Origin: Desulfotruncus alcoholivorax DSM 16058
GTDB taxonomy: Bacteria; Bacillota; Desulfotomaculia; Desulfotomaculales; Desulfallaceae
Direction of reading: 5' to 3'
DNA length: 64,000 nt
NCBI RefSeq assembly: GCF_000430885.1
Contig: NZ_AUMW01000013.1
Location: 1-64,000 of the forward strand
This document shows positions 43,799 through 52,240 of this stretch, one piece after another; position 1 is the stretch's first letter, and each line of letters starts with the position of its first letter. The position numbers were made by a program, and so were the translations under genes. Under the pieces are notes generated by a model. That model was not told the DNA's origin. It ran no database searches and saw only the letters and a list, made by a program, of their open reading frames with translations.

Positions 43799-44185
43799 AC
43801 CTCTTCGCACTCCTTTGATTCCTTTATGTTATATATTTTACTCTTCACACAAAAAAGCTAAATATTATTCCGGCGAATGATCATTTTTTGAAAGTAAAAA
43901 TTTCACAAAGTATAAATTGTCCATCCTCAGCTAATCCTAACCTTCACAAATTAAATAATAAAATTTTGTAAATAAATCCAGCACTTGTTTGCCCTTAACT
44001 TGAACAAAATGCGCAACCCGTACCCAAACCAGCCAGCCTATCTATCAGCCGTTTAGCCAGTAATACTGGCGCTTAACGGGCTGTTGTACAAAAACACATC
44101 AGGTATGGTGTATTTATGGTCAACTGCGTGCTCTACCCAAATGCAAAAAACCTTAATTATTGCGCCTTTGAGCTTCCGGTAAGGC

Positions 44186-44201
44186 TGGCATACCCTTTGC
44201 A
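44186..44201 (+). promoter_or_regulatory. Sigma-54 promoter upstream of the 44.3-kb small-protein operon
   Basis: TGGCATACCCTTTGCA: GG-N10-GC with near-ideal -24 (TGGCA) and -12 (TTGCA). Expected start near 44212; the first gene begins at 44286. Confidence 0.78.
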
Positions 44202-44230
44202 CATTAAGTTACATCGTAAAGGGGATTTTA

Positions 44231-44268
44231 AGGAAAGGGGACACACCCCTTCGGGGAATGTCCCCAAT
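44231..44268. repeat. Palindromic GGGGACA repeat (family R), copy 6
   Basis: AGGAAAGGGGACACACCCCT then TCGGGGAATGTCCCCAAT. It lies in the predicted leader between the sigma-54 promoter and the first gene. Confidence 0.9.
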
Positions 44269-44285
44269 ATAAGGGGGCGCGCGGT

Positions 44286-44474
44286 ATGCCAACCGGCAAC
44301 AAAATCCATAACTGGATGGTTCAAAACCTGGAGGAACCTTTTTATAAGGCAGAATTACACCGGGCTGAAATGGTTCGGGATGAGTACAATAACGGTTCCG
44401 GCAAACCCAAGTTAATTGTCTTATCGTTGATTACACTGATACCTGTGGCTGTGTTGGTTGCTTTAAACCTGTAA
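44286..44474 (+). CDS. Small tail-anchored membrane protein
   Basis: 62 residues. The N-terminal amphipathic part (NWMVQNLEEPFYKAELHRAE) is shared with the 43628-43798 product. The C-terminal 20 residues (LIVLSLITLIPVAVLVALNL) form one membrane helix. AGGGGGC lies 8 nt before the ATG. First gene behind the sigma-54 site and probably co-transcribed with the next one, 40 nt downstream. Confidence 0.7.
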   Translation: MPTGNKIHNWMVQNLEEPFYKAELHRAEMVRDEYNNGSGKPKLIVLSLITLIPVAVLVALNL

Positions 44475-44513
44475 TTATTGTTTAAATTATTATGCCAGGG
44501 GAAGGGGAGAATT

Positions 44514-45152
44514 ATGACCGAAAGGGATTTTGTGTCTGCCTTTGAGCAGAGAAAAGAATTATTCATCAGACAGGTCATGCCCGGAGACAACAACCGAAAG
44601 GCGCTGGATTTATTTGAAAAGTGGTTGAAAGGAAAATTGGATCATTCAAAAAAGCCACAAAAATCCCGGGCCATTAAAAAGGAATTTGGTTTAATGCTGG
44701 ACAGCATTGTTAAAGAAGCTGAATCCTTGCTGGCTGATCAAGGCATTTATGCCGGTTGTGTTTCTTCCATTGTCCCTGGAAACAGAAGTAATTCCCGGTG
44801 CATCAGGGTCAAAAACTTGGACAGCATTTATTACCGTATCTGTAAAACATCTCCCCGCAAAGGCAAGTACAGCGGTAAAAACTTGCTTGCAGTTGAGCTG
44901 ATAATGGACGGCAACAAAAACAATATATTTTTACCATTGCTTTTTGAAAAGGCAAACATGGAAAAAAAGCTTGGTATGGAAATTGAACGGGAAAGGCAAA
45001 CCATTGAAGCCACTGGTAAATACCGGTTTAAAATACTATTTGATTTGAATGAATATGAAGAAGAAGCCATCGCCCGCCAGCTGGGAGAGGCAATGGCTAA
45101 ATTTATAATGGTAACCGGTAATTATCTTAACAAAGTTATTAAACCAAATTAA
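44514..45152 (+). CDS. Hypothetical protein
   Basis: 212 residues, highly charged, no membrane segment. The C-terminal third (QTIEATGKYRFKILFDLNEYEEE) looks like a folded alpha/beta region. No known family recognised. The start is ATG 44514, after AGGGGAAGGGGA. The 3' end overlaps the convergent CBS gene by 4 nt. Confidence 0.65.
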   Translation: MTERDFVSAFEQRKELFIRQVMPGDNNRKALDLFEKWLKGKLDHSKKPQKSRAIKKEFGLMLDSIVKEAESLLADQGIYAGCVSSIVPGNRSNSRCIRVKNLDSIYYRICKTSPRKGKYSGKNLLAVELIMDGNKNNIFLPLLFEKANMEKKLGMEIERERQTIEATGKYRFKILFDLNEYEEEAIARQLGEAMAKFIMVTGNYLNKVIKPN

Positions 45153-45643
45153 TGAAAAAACTCATCGATAACCATGAAAACATCCAAAGCTCTTACTATT
45201 CCCACCGGTTTACCCTGCTTCATAACGGGTAAGGAGTTTACCTGGTATTTCAGCAGAGCCAGTGCAATATCCATAACAGTAACTGATGCATCTACAGTAT
45301 AGAGATCAAGAGGGCGCATGAAGTCACGCACCCTCATTTTCGTTTCTTCCCGCAGCTGGTTTATATAATACCAGCCCCATGATTCAGCTTTAATTTCCGG
45401 GTCTTCGTCAATCTCCTTCAGGCCGGCTGCCCGAAGCAAACCGCTCATGGTCAATATCCCCACCAGCTTTCCGCCGTCACCCAAAACCAATACACTTCGG
45501 TGGCCGTGCCAGGCCTTCCCCTCACTATGCATGGCTCCTTTTAAAGCAATAATGGCTTCGTATATAGTTGCATCCTTGTCAATGGTAACGTAACTTTTGA
45601 TTGGCACCATAATATCCGCGGCTGTTTTTGTTTTTACCTGCAT
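45149..45643 (-). CDS. CBS-domain pair protein
   Basis: 164 residues made of two CBS motifs: ADIMVPIKSYVTIDKDATIYEA with LVGILTMSGLL, and VRDFMRPLDLYTVD with PVGIVRALDVF. CBS pairs bind adenosine nucleotides or similar ligands. Paralogous to the neighbouring 45661-46149 gene (WHGHRSVLVLGD versus WYGFQAALVLDG). It ends the kinase-regulator-CBS-CBS gene string. Confidence 0.88.
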   Translation of the reverse strand: MQVKTKTAADIMVPIKSYVTIDKDATIYEAIIALKGAMHSEGKAWHGHRSVLVLGDGGKLVGILTMSGLLRAAGLKEIDEDPEIKAESWGWYYINQLREETKMRVRDFMRPLDLYTVDASVTVMDIALALLKYQVNSLPVMKQGKPVGIVRALDVFMVIDEFFH

Positions 45644-45660
45644 TGTATTTCAGCCCCCAT

Positions 45661-46149
45661 TCAATCCAACAATTCACCAATAACCCAAAACACATCTATT
45701 GTCCTAATTACCCCAACCAACCGGTCGCCGTCCAATACCGGGAGCAAGCCTATCTTATAATTGTTCATTTTTCTGATTACTTCAAAAACACTGCTGTCTT
45801 TTTGAACCGAAATCCAATTGAGCGGCCTCATAATATCCCTGACGGTTATTTCCATGTTTTCATTAAATTTGTTGAGAAAAAACAAGCCGGTGGCATCACT
45901 TTTAAGAAGGTGATCCTGAATTACTTGGAGTTTAAAAGCCCTTAAAAGCCCCCGAATTGTTAAAATACCGGTCAAACGATCCTTACCGTCCAGTACCAGG
46001 GCTGCTTGAAAACCATACCAGGTACCGTCCCGCTGGTGGAAAAAATTGCGCATCTCACGCACCACTTCCGCCACAACATCCCTGTCTCTAACCAGCGGCA
46101 GTTCCCCTACCGGCACCATAATTTTTTCCGCCGTTAGTCTGTACGGCAT
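45661..46149 (-). CDS. CBS-domain pair protein (paralogue)
   Basis: 162 residues with two CBS motifs (EKIMVPVGELPLVRDRD...LTGILTIRGLL and VRDIMRPLNWISVQ...LVGVIRTIDVF). GGAGG lies 7 nt before ATG 46149. It starts 14 nt after the sigma-54 regulator stop, so it is probably in the same operon and may modulate that pathway by sensing a nucleotide (inference). Confidence 0.88.
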   Translation of the reverse strand: MPYRLTAEKIMVPVGELPLVRDRDVVAEVVREMRNFFHQRDGTWYGFQAALVLDGKDRLTGILTIRGLLRAFKLQVIQDHLLKSDATGLFFLNKFNENMEITVRDIMRPLNWISVQKDSSVFEVIRKMNNYKIGLLPVLDGDRLVGVIRTIDVFWVIGELLD

Positions 46150-46162
46150 GGAAATACCTCCA

Positions 46163-47533
46163 TTATTCAATAATCCCCAGTTCCTTCATTTTGGCGTACA
46201 ATGAACTTCTGTTGATTTTAAGCGCCTGCGCTGTAGCTGAGCGATTCCAGTTATTTTCCTCCAGCGCTTTTAATATTACTTCCCTTTCCACTTCGGCAAC
46301 AATTTCTTTCAGTGAATCACCCTGTATTTCACCCAGCCATTCAACGCGGCGGCCATTTTTCCTAAAACTTAATGGCAAATCCGATACTGTTAACAGCGGC
46401 CCGCTGGACATTAAAACCGCCCTCTCGCAAACGTTCTTCAGTTCTCTGATGTTACCGGGCCAGTCGTAAGCTTCAAGAAGTTTCATGGCCTCGTCGGAAA
46501 AGCCCGTAATTGTCTTGCCGTGTTCCAGGCAGCAAGTTTTAATAATATGGTCAATCAGCGCGGGAATGTCCTCCTTGCGGTCCCTCAGCGGGGGAAGAAC
46601 AATATCAACTACATTGATGCGGTAAAACAGATCCTCCCGAAAAGTTCCCTCATCAATGGACCTTTCCAAATCCTTATTGGTAGCGGCAACAATACGCACA
46701 TCAACCCGGATGGTTTCCGTACCACCCACCCGTTCAAATTCCCTTTCCTGAAGGACGCGTAACAGTTTAGCCTGAGTTGAGAGGGACATTTCTCCAATTT
46801 CATCCAGGAAAATGGTACCCAGATGAGCCAGCTCAAACTTTCCCTGCTTGGATGCCACGGCCCCGGTGAAAGCGCCCTTTTCATGGCCAAATAATTCACT
46901 TTCCAACAGGTTTTCCGGTATTGAGGCGCAATTAATTTTCACAAAATTCTTATTCTTACGCACACTGTTAAAATGGATGGCCCTTGCTACCAGCTCCTTG
47001 CCGGTGCCGCTTTCCCCCCTGATCAATACCGTTGCGTTGCTGTTGGCAATTCTCCCAATGGTTTTATAAATATTCTGCATTGCCGGAGATTGCCCGATCA
47101 TGATATCTTTATTCACCCGGTTGGCTTTATGATCCCGGTGCTCAGCCTTTTGCAGCATTTCACGTACTTCCACCGCTTTTTTCAGTGTTCCTAAAAGTTC
47201 ATTAATTTTCAGCGGTTTCATTACGTAATCAAATGCGCCAAGCTTCATGGCCTCAATGGTAGTTTCAGTAGTCCCATAAGCTGTAATTAGTATAACCGGT
47301 ACATCCTGGCCGCGCTGGTTGATAATTTCCAAGGCCTTGATGCCGTCCATTTCCGGCATGCGGATATCCAGCAGCACCGCATCCGGATTTAAGCGCTCAA
47401 TTAAATCAAGCCCTTCTTTGCCGTTGGAAGCGCATTCCACCCGGTACCCACTGTCACTTAGGATATCACTCAATGCATCCCGTACGCTTTGTTCGTCATC
47501 CACCACGAGCACCAATTTGGCCAAATCAAACAT
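46163..47533 (-). CDS. Sigma-54-dependent response regulator (NtrC/AtoC type)
   Basis: 456 residues. The receiver (about 5-120) has VVDDEQ, the phospho-Asp in AVLLDIRMPEMDG and the Lys in VMKPLK. The AAA+ domain has Walker A GESGTGKE, the sigma-54 contact loop GAFTGA and GEMSLSTQAKLLRVLQ. The C-terminal Fis-type HTH is NRSATAQALKINRSSLYAKM. It activates sigma-54 RNA polymerase after phosphorylation. It overlaps the upstream kinase gene by 8 nt. Confidence 0.95.
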   Translation of the reverse strand: MFDLAKLVLVVDDEQSVRDALSDILSDSGYRVECASNGKEGLDLIERLNPDAVLLDIRMPEMDGIKALEIINQRGQDVPVILITAYGTTETTIEAMKLGAFDYVMKPLKINELLGTLKKAVEVREMLQKAEHRDHKANRVNKDIMIGQSPAMQNIYKTIGRIANSNATVLIRGESGTGKELVARAIHFNSVRKNKNFVKINCASIPENLLESELFGHEKGAFTGAVASKQGKFELAHLGTIFLDEIGEMSLSTQAKLLRVLQEREFERVGGTETIRVDVRIVAATNKDLERSIDEGTFREDLFYRINVVDIVLPPLRDRKEDIPALIDHIIKTCCLEHGKTITGFSDEAMKLLEAYDWPGNIRELKNVCERAVLMSSGPLLTVSDLPLSFRKNGRRVEWLGEIQGDSLKEIVAEVEREVILKALEENNWNRSATAQALKINRSSLYAKMKELGIIE

Positions 47534-49352
47534 CCTCCCTGGTCTTTAAATAAAAAGTGAATTTTGTGCCCTTGCCGACCTCGCTTTCCACTTCGATATG
47601 CCCGCCATGCACTTGAATTATTTCATGGGCTATGGCCAGACCCAGTCCGGTTCCCTTGGGCCGGGTGGAATAAAAGGGATCAAAAAGATGTCCCTGGTGT
47701 TCCCTTGCTATCCCGCACCCGGTATCGGCTATCGCAACACTAACCATTCCGTCAGCCTTATTATATCCCGTGGAAACAGTAATAGTGCCTCCTTCAGGCA
47801 TAGCCTGGATGGCGTTAAACAGCATATTTACCAAAACCCGCTCGATCTGCTCAGGGTCAATCCATACTTGCGGCACAGTCCGGTCGAGATTCCTTATAAG
47901 GCTGTATTTACCGTGGTGAATTTCACTAAAGAAACTTAAAACACTTTCTATCAGGGAATTAATATCCTTTGGCACAAATTTAGCCTCGGCGGGCTTAGCG
48001 AAATAAAGCAACTGGTCAACAATAGCGTCAAGCCTTGCCACCTCACGGTTAATGGTGGCCAGCGCTTTCGTGCTGGGTGTGCTTTGGTTTTGCCAGTGCT
48101 GAATGTAGATACTTATCGATGTAAGGGGGTTCCTAATTTCGTGAGCCACTCCTGTAACCAGTTTACCCAGGGAGGCCAGCCGCTCCTGCCTTTGGGCCTT
48201 TTCCCTGAGGCGCATGCGTTCTGTTATATCGCGACATAACAATACCACGCCGATTTCCCGGCCCTTGGCGCCAAACAGCACAGCGGTACTGATCAAAAGC
48301 TCGACTACACTGCCGCCGCCGTTATTGGCCCAGGAGATATGAAGGTCTTTATAATTTATCTTATCAACAAGGGTTTTACTGATCAACTCAATAAAAGGGC
48401 TGCCCGCAGGCAAGAGTTCATAATAAATTTTATCCCTGTAATCATCCGGTAGAATCATCATCCTGCGGGCCATATTATTGGCAATCATAATCTTGCCTTC
48501 AACATCAACCACTAGAATCGCGTCGTCGATGGCTGCAAGCATCGTTTCTGTATATATGTTTAAATCAGCAATTTTGTGGGCAAAGCCATTGATGGCTTCC
48601 ACGATTACACCCAGTTCGCCGGGGGCGGGCTGCAAAGTCTGGTTTAAATCATTTTCCAATAGTTTTACTCCATTTTTAATGCTATCAACCTGACTGACCA
48701 GCTGTCTAAAAATCAGCACCGCCCCGGTGGTACCCGTTAATACCACCATGGCAATAATAGAATATACGGTATACTCAATTTCCCGGCGCTTGGTATAATA
48801 TGATGTTTCACCCAGGTATTCGGCTGACCTGATCACGCCTTCCACGTGGCCGTTTCTGGTCAAAGGCTTGTAAACCTCAACTATTCCGCCCTCTTCTTCG
48901 CCCACATTTTGAGTCAAAGCTGACTTTTGTTTTAATACAGATTCAAAGGCCTTTTTGCGGCGCAGTGAATAGTTTTCACCAAAACGCTGCGTGCCGTCAT
49001 AAAAAACATCCAGGTCTGTATAGTAAAGGCCGATGTGCACATCGGGGTATTCCCTGTGTACCTCATTAATGACCTCGTTAATATAATTACCCAGAGCTAC
49101 AACCTGCTTTTGCCGGTCAGCCCCTTTAAGATTTTGTCTGGCCAGGTAATCTCTCAGGCTGCCTTCCAGATTTTGATCGAACAAGTAAGCGGCCTGGTTT
49201 AAACGGGCCCTCTGGTGCTGAAGCAAAGACAGTTCGCTGTTGCGGATGATGCTCATCAGGTAAACTGTGAGCAGCACCGTGAGAAAAAGCAGCAGCGACA
49301 CCACCAGTAAAATTCTATTGCCGAAAAAAATGTTTCTATTGCTCATTGACAA
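47526..49352 (-). CDS. PAS-containing sensor histidine kinase (NtrB-like)
   Basis: 608 residues. Two membrane segments (about 10-33 and 196-216) flank an extracellular sensor of about 160 residues. A HAMP-like region, a PAS domain (about 265-385), the H-box GVAHEIRNPLTS and the ATPase motifs NMLFNAIQAM, DTGCGI and GTGLGLAIAHE follow. TTG 49352 has GGAG 8 nt upstream; ATG 49346 is an alternative. Its 8-nt overlap with the sigma-54 regulator gene marks a cognate pair. Confidence 0.94.
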   Translation of the reverse strand: MSMSNRNIFFGNRILLVVSLLLFLTVLLTVYLMSIIRNSELSLLQHQRARLNQAAYLFDQNLEGSLRDYLARQNLKGADRQKQVVALGNYINEVINEVHREYPDVHIGLYYTDLDVFYDGTQRFGENYSLRRKKAFESVLKQKSALTQNVGEEEGGIVEVYKPLTRNGHVEGVIRSAEYLGETSYYTKRREIEYTVYSIIAMVVLTGTTGAVLIFRQLVSQVDSIKNGVKLLENDLNQTLQPAPGELGVIVEAINGFAHKIADLNIYTETMLAAIDDAILVVDVEGKIMIANNMARRMMILPDDYRDKIYYELLPAGSPFIELISKTLVDKINYKDLHISWANNGGGSVVELLISTAVLFGAKGREIGVVLLCRDITERMRLREKAQRQERLASLGKLVTGVAHEIRNPLTSISIYIQHWQNQSTPSTKALATINREVARLDAIVDQLLYFAKPAEAKFVPKDINSLIESVLSFFSEIHHGKYSLIRNLDRTVPQVWIDPEQIERVLVNMLFNAIQAMPEGGTITVSTGYNKADGMVSVAIADTGCGIAREHQGHLFDPFYSTRPKGTGLGLAIAHEIIQVHGGHIEVESEVGKGTKFTFYLKTREDV

Positions 49353-49395
49353 TACTTATACTCCAAATATAAGTTTGGCTACTATCCAGGTATCC

Positions 49396-49494
49396 AGGTA
49401 TTCGGGTAGCCAGAATTCAGCAGTCAGAATTCAGAATATAACAAGATGATAAACCATTCTTTTATACTGACTCCTGACTCCTGTTATATTATAA
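49396..49494 (-). repeat. Dispersed repeat family A, copy 2 (inverted)
   Basis: On the minus strand: GGAGTCAGGAGTCAGTATAA, then AGAATGGTTTATCATC and TTCTGAATTCTGACTGCTGAA. Same order of blocks as the copies at 30852 and 57919. Confidence 0.8.
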
Positions 49495-49581
49495 TTTTTT
49501 TGTAATTCGTAAATCAAGTTACAAAAAAACAGACGCCGACGATTACTCACCGGCGTAACATAACCTGTTTTTAACAATCCT

Positions 49582-50685
49582 TTAACTGGATGCTTCTGCT
49601 TTGGTTGCTTCGGGCCCGGCGAGAGCTGCATTCCCTGCCCGGCGATACGCTTGAAACATCCAGAACATAATTATACCGACTCCAACAGCCCCGCTGCCGA
49701 ACAAGAAGACATTGCTAACAGTCGTCACCAGCGCATGTGTCCCGGCCTGTAAGGTTATTCTGCCCATATCGCTGAGGTAAACGGGTATCATGGTCGCCCT
49801 GCTCAGTGCCACCATGGCGATAATGGCTACCATTACCATCCTCATCTGGGAGCCGCGCACGATCCTGGTGCCGATAGCGCCCAGGTTCACGCCTATCAGT
49901 GAACCGAGATAAAGAATCAGTGTTATCCTGATGTCAACCAGCCCGTGCAGTGAATAGAGGAATGCTCCCTGTGCGCCGGAAAATATGGCCAAAAACAATT
50001 CTGTGCCGGCAGCTACGTAGGTAGGAATTCCAAGCAAATAAATCATTGCCGGAACTCCGATAAAACCGCCCACGCCAATGGTCCCTGCCAGAAAGCCGGT
50101 GGCGAAACCAACCAGTAAAGCCAGCCAGAGAGAAGCTTTAACGCCCGCCACTTTAAAATGAACCATCGGCGGCAAATTCAGGTTTCGAATCCTTTCAGCA
50201 AGCGGCGTCTTTCCGGTATTTTGAGTCGTGCCATTTTTTTGCTTCATTATATCCCTGAACATAAACCATGAAACCCAGGTGAGAATAATCACAAAAACAA
50301 CGCTAATGTACAGGTTTGACCCGGCTTCACCCATTTTTGCCAGCACGCCCCGGCTCATGGCTACTGCCACCTGAACCCCGGCGAAAAGCGCCACAAACAT
50401 TACCAGACCCATGCGCATATCTACATTGCCGAATTCACTGTGTTTCTTGGACCCCATAATAGCCTTGCCGAATTTATGGGTAATGTTGGCGGCCACCGCC
50501 ATGATGCCGGGAACACCCAGGCTCATCATGGCCGGGGTCATAATGAAAGCACCGCCGCTGCCCAGGAATCCGCTCAGCACACCCCCGACCAGGCCGATCC
50601 CGAAAAGGGAAATTGCTGTTTTGGGAGTCATCGCGATAAATTTAATCGCTTCTACCGTTGCCGGAATTTCTATTGCACCTGACAT
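49582..50685 (-). CDS. TauE/SafE-family sulfite/anion exporter
   Basis: 367 residues, about eight to nine membrane segments in two related halves: LVGGVLSGFLGSGGAF near the N-terminus and FATGFLAGTIGVGGFIGVP in the middle. The family exports sulfite, sulfoacetate or other small anions; substrate here unknown. It lies 4 nt after an 87-residue membrane protein gene, and the pair sits behind a sigma-54 promoter match, adjacent to a sigma-54-dependent two-component system. Confidence 0.9.
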   Translation of the reverse strand: MSGAIEIPATVEAIKFIAMTPKTAISLFGIGLVGGVLSGFLGSGGAFIMTPAMMSLGVPGIMAVAANITHKFGKAIMGSKKHSEFGNVDMRMGLVMFVALFAGVQVAVAMSRGVLAKMGEAGSNLYISVVFVIILTWVSWFMFRDIMKQKNGTTQNTGKTPLAERIRNLNLPPMVHFKVAGVKASLWLALLVGFATGFLAGTIGVGGFIGVPAMIYLLGIPTYVAAGTELFLAIFSGAQGAFLYSLHGLVDIRITLILYLGSLIGVNLGAIGTRIVRGSQMRMVMVAIIAMVALSRATMIPVYLSDMGRITLQAGTHALVTTVSNVFLFGSGAVGVGIIMFWMFQAYRRAGNAALAGPEATKAEASS

Positions 50686-50689
50686 ATTA

Positions 50690-50953
50690 TCACTCCTCTC
50701 TTAATTCCTGGGATTTCAATTTTTCCTGTAATGTATGTTTAAGTATATTTGATGCTGCTGTTCCGTATAAGAACGAGGCCAAAAGGACTATTACTACTGC
50801 GGTAAGCGGCGCGTAGTAGGTTTGACTCTGTAAAATTTTATTTATAGCATCCATTTTAGTAAAAACAAATACATATAAAACCGCCGTTCCGATTAAACAT
50901 AAGAATGCCTGCAACATGGCTGTTTTTTTATTCTCTACATGCTTTTTAGCCAT
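50690..50953 (-). CDS. Small two-helix membrane protein, TauE partner
   Basis: 87 residues with membrane helices at about 13-31 and 46-68 and a charged C-terminal tail. It precedes the exporter gene by 4 nt. GGGGGAAAG lies before the ATG. No family recognised. Operon position suggests an accessory subunit of the exporter. Confidence 0.75.
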   Translation of the reverse strand: MAKKHVENKKTAMLQAFLCLIGTAVLYVFVFTKMDAINKILQSQTYYAPLTAVVIVLLASFLYGTAASNILKHTLQEKLKSQELREE

Positions 50954-51040
50954 AAAGCTTTCCCCCTTCCGAGTTATATCTGTAATATCCGGATCAAAGT
51001 TTTGTATTTAACACCCCCTTAACATTTTTGTAATTTAAGG

Positions 51041-51056
51041 TGCAAACCAGATGCCA
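51041..51056 (-). promoter_or_regulatory. Sigma-54 promoter upstream of the TauE operon
   Basis: Minus strand TGGCATCTGGTTTGCA: GG-N10-GC, TGGCA at -24, TTGCA at -12. Expected start near 51029, leader of about 75 nt. Confidence 0.8.
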
Positions 51057-51280
51057 AAGGGGCTGCAGGTGGAAAGCCTTATTTGTAGGCACTTTGTGAA
51101 AAAACAAATTTTCATAAACTGTTGTAAAATTGGTCAGCCGTGATTTGAATCCCAACATCGACCTTTTTTCGGAATGAATGTGCCGTTTGTAACAAGTTCT
51201 TTTGCATTTAAATTGTCTTAATATGCATCAACGCAATTTCATACCCATTAAGGTATTAAAGATAAAAAGAATATTTTTTT

Positions 51281-51345
51281 AAGTTGAGATTGCTTCGCTG
51301 CGCTCGCAATTACAAAAGTGCTGCACTCGCAGTGATAGTTCTTTA
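51281..51345 (+). repeat. Dispersed repeat family D, copy 2
   Basis: AAGTTGAGATTGCTTCGCTG then CGCTCGCAATTACAA; matches 35883-35953. Confidence 0.75.
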
Positions 51346-51348
51346 CAC

Positions 51349-51380
51349 AAAAAAGCCGGCTGCATTTTTAGCATCCGGCC
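51349..51380 (-). terminator. Terminator of the YkgJ-type gene
   Basis: Minus strand GCCGGATGC-TAAAAAT-GCAGCCGGC followed by TTTTTTGTG. Confidence 0.8.
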
Positions 51381-51388
51381 TATCCAAA

Positions 51389-52216
51389 TTAATCGCCCGT
51401 GGTTAGCACTTTTTTCATTCGGTCCATCAAGCTCCCGGTAAAGGCTGTTTCCGCTGTTTCTATGCCGGGGCCGTAACCGAAACCGGCAGCCATGTCCGTA
51501 AGAATTAGTTTAACAGCTTTCATCCTGCGCCGGTGAAATTCTTCGTGCCCTATTTCCTCGGCGCTTAACCCCAGTTTATTTCTTAGCATATCCGGCGCAA
51601 ATAGAAACGGATTAATCATTTGCACTATTTTTGAGCTCATCCATTCCCTGCTGCTCAACTCCGTTACGGCATAGTCGATCAATTCAGTATACTGGTCCGA
51701 CATGCGGTAGTAGGTATAAGCATCGGCATCATCAAACCACTCTTGAACCGTCCAATTTTGCCCGTCCTTATGGCCAAGGCAAAATTTCATCCGGTCCACC
51801 ATGAAAACCCGCTCTTCTTTAATTTTTTGGCCGTTATCATTAACATAACGAACTGCCCGGCCGAGTGGATAGGTGCGGCAGTTCCTGGACCTGGCCGGAT
51901 AAATGGAGCATTTTCCGTCCTCCAGCATAAAAGCGCAATGTCCTTCTGCGGCATGGGCCAGCCAAACAGCCGGCCATCCGGTATCTCTGTCGGTTTCCAT
52001 CATGCAGTAATTGCTAAAAAACTCCCGGCAGGAAATGCCGAGATGTCTTGCCATAACTTCTATGTCCCAAGGATCCAATAAAATAGTTATTTTCTGGCAG
52101 CACCGGCCCATACATTCCGAACCGCAGGAAAAATTAAAACCATCTTCCGGTTTAAGCTCTTCCAGTGTCCCCTGCTCCAGCTTTTCCAATATACCCTGTT
52201 GAAAATCAAACGCCAT
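51389..52216 (-). CDS. YkgJ-family cysteine cluster protein
   Basis: 275 residues. The Fe-S/zinc-type cysteine pattern is FSCGSECMGRCCQKI near residues 29-43, GHCAFMLEDGKCSIYPARSRNCRTYPLG and FCLGHKDG. This is the YkgJ/Fe-S oxidoreductase-like (UPF0153) family; activity not known. AGGGAGG lies before the ATG. It is followed by its own terminator. Confidence 0.88.
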   Translation of the reverse strand: MAFDFQQGILEKLEQGTLEELKPEDGFNFSCGSECMGRCCQKITILLDPWDIEVMARHLGISCREFFSNYCMMETDRDTGWPAVWLAHAAEGHCAFMLEDGKCSIYPARSRNCRTYPLGRAVRYVNDNGQKIKEERVFMVDRMKFCLGHKDGQNWTVQEWFDDADAYTYYRMSDQYTELIDYAVTELSSREWMSSKIVQMINPFLFAPDMLRNKLGLSAEEIGHEEFHRRRMKAVKLILTDMAAGFGYGPGIETAETAFTGSLMDRMKKVLTTGD

Positions 52217-52240
52217 TGATATATTCCTCCCTTGGGTTAA

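Larger units (their letters stand above)
43799..44285. other. Intergenic region with sigma-54 site and repeat
   Basis: Contains AT-rich promoter DNA, a sigma-54 match at 44186-44201 and repeat copy 6 at 44231-44268. Open frames crossing the repeat (for example from 44116) have no ribosome binding site and are not counted as genes. Confidence 0.55.
50954..51348. other. Regulatory region upstream of the TauE operon
   Basis: Contains a sigma-54 promoter (51041-51056), an imperfect palindrome TTTGTGAAAA...TTTTCATAAA at 51093-51118 that could be an activator site, and repeat family D copy 2 at 51281-51345. No coding sequence seen. Confidence 0.55.

Noticed and set aside
44053-44075. CTGGCGCTTAACGGGCTG as another sigma-54 site
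   Set aside because: GG-N10-GC spacing fits, but the -12 element is GGGC rather than TTGC, so the match is poor.
44116-44415. Plus-strand open frame through repeat copy 6
   Set aside because: It crosses a non-coding repeat and the sigma-54 promoter and overlaps the better-supported small gene at 44286.
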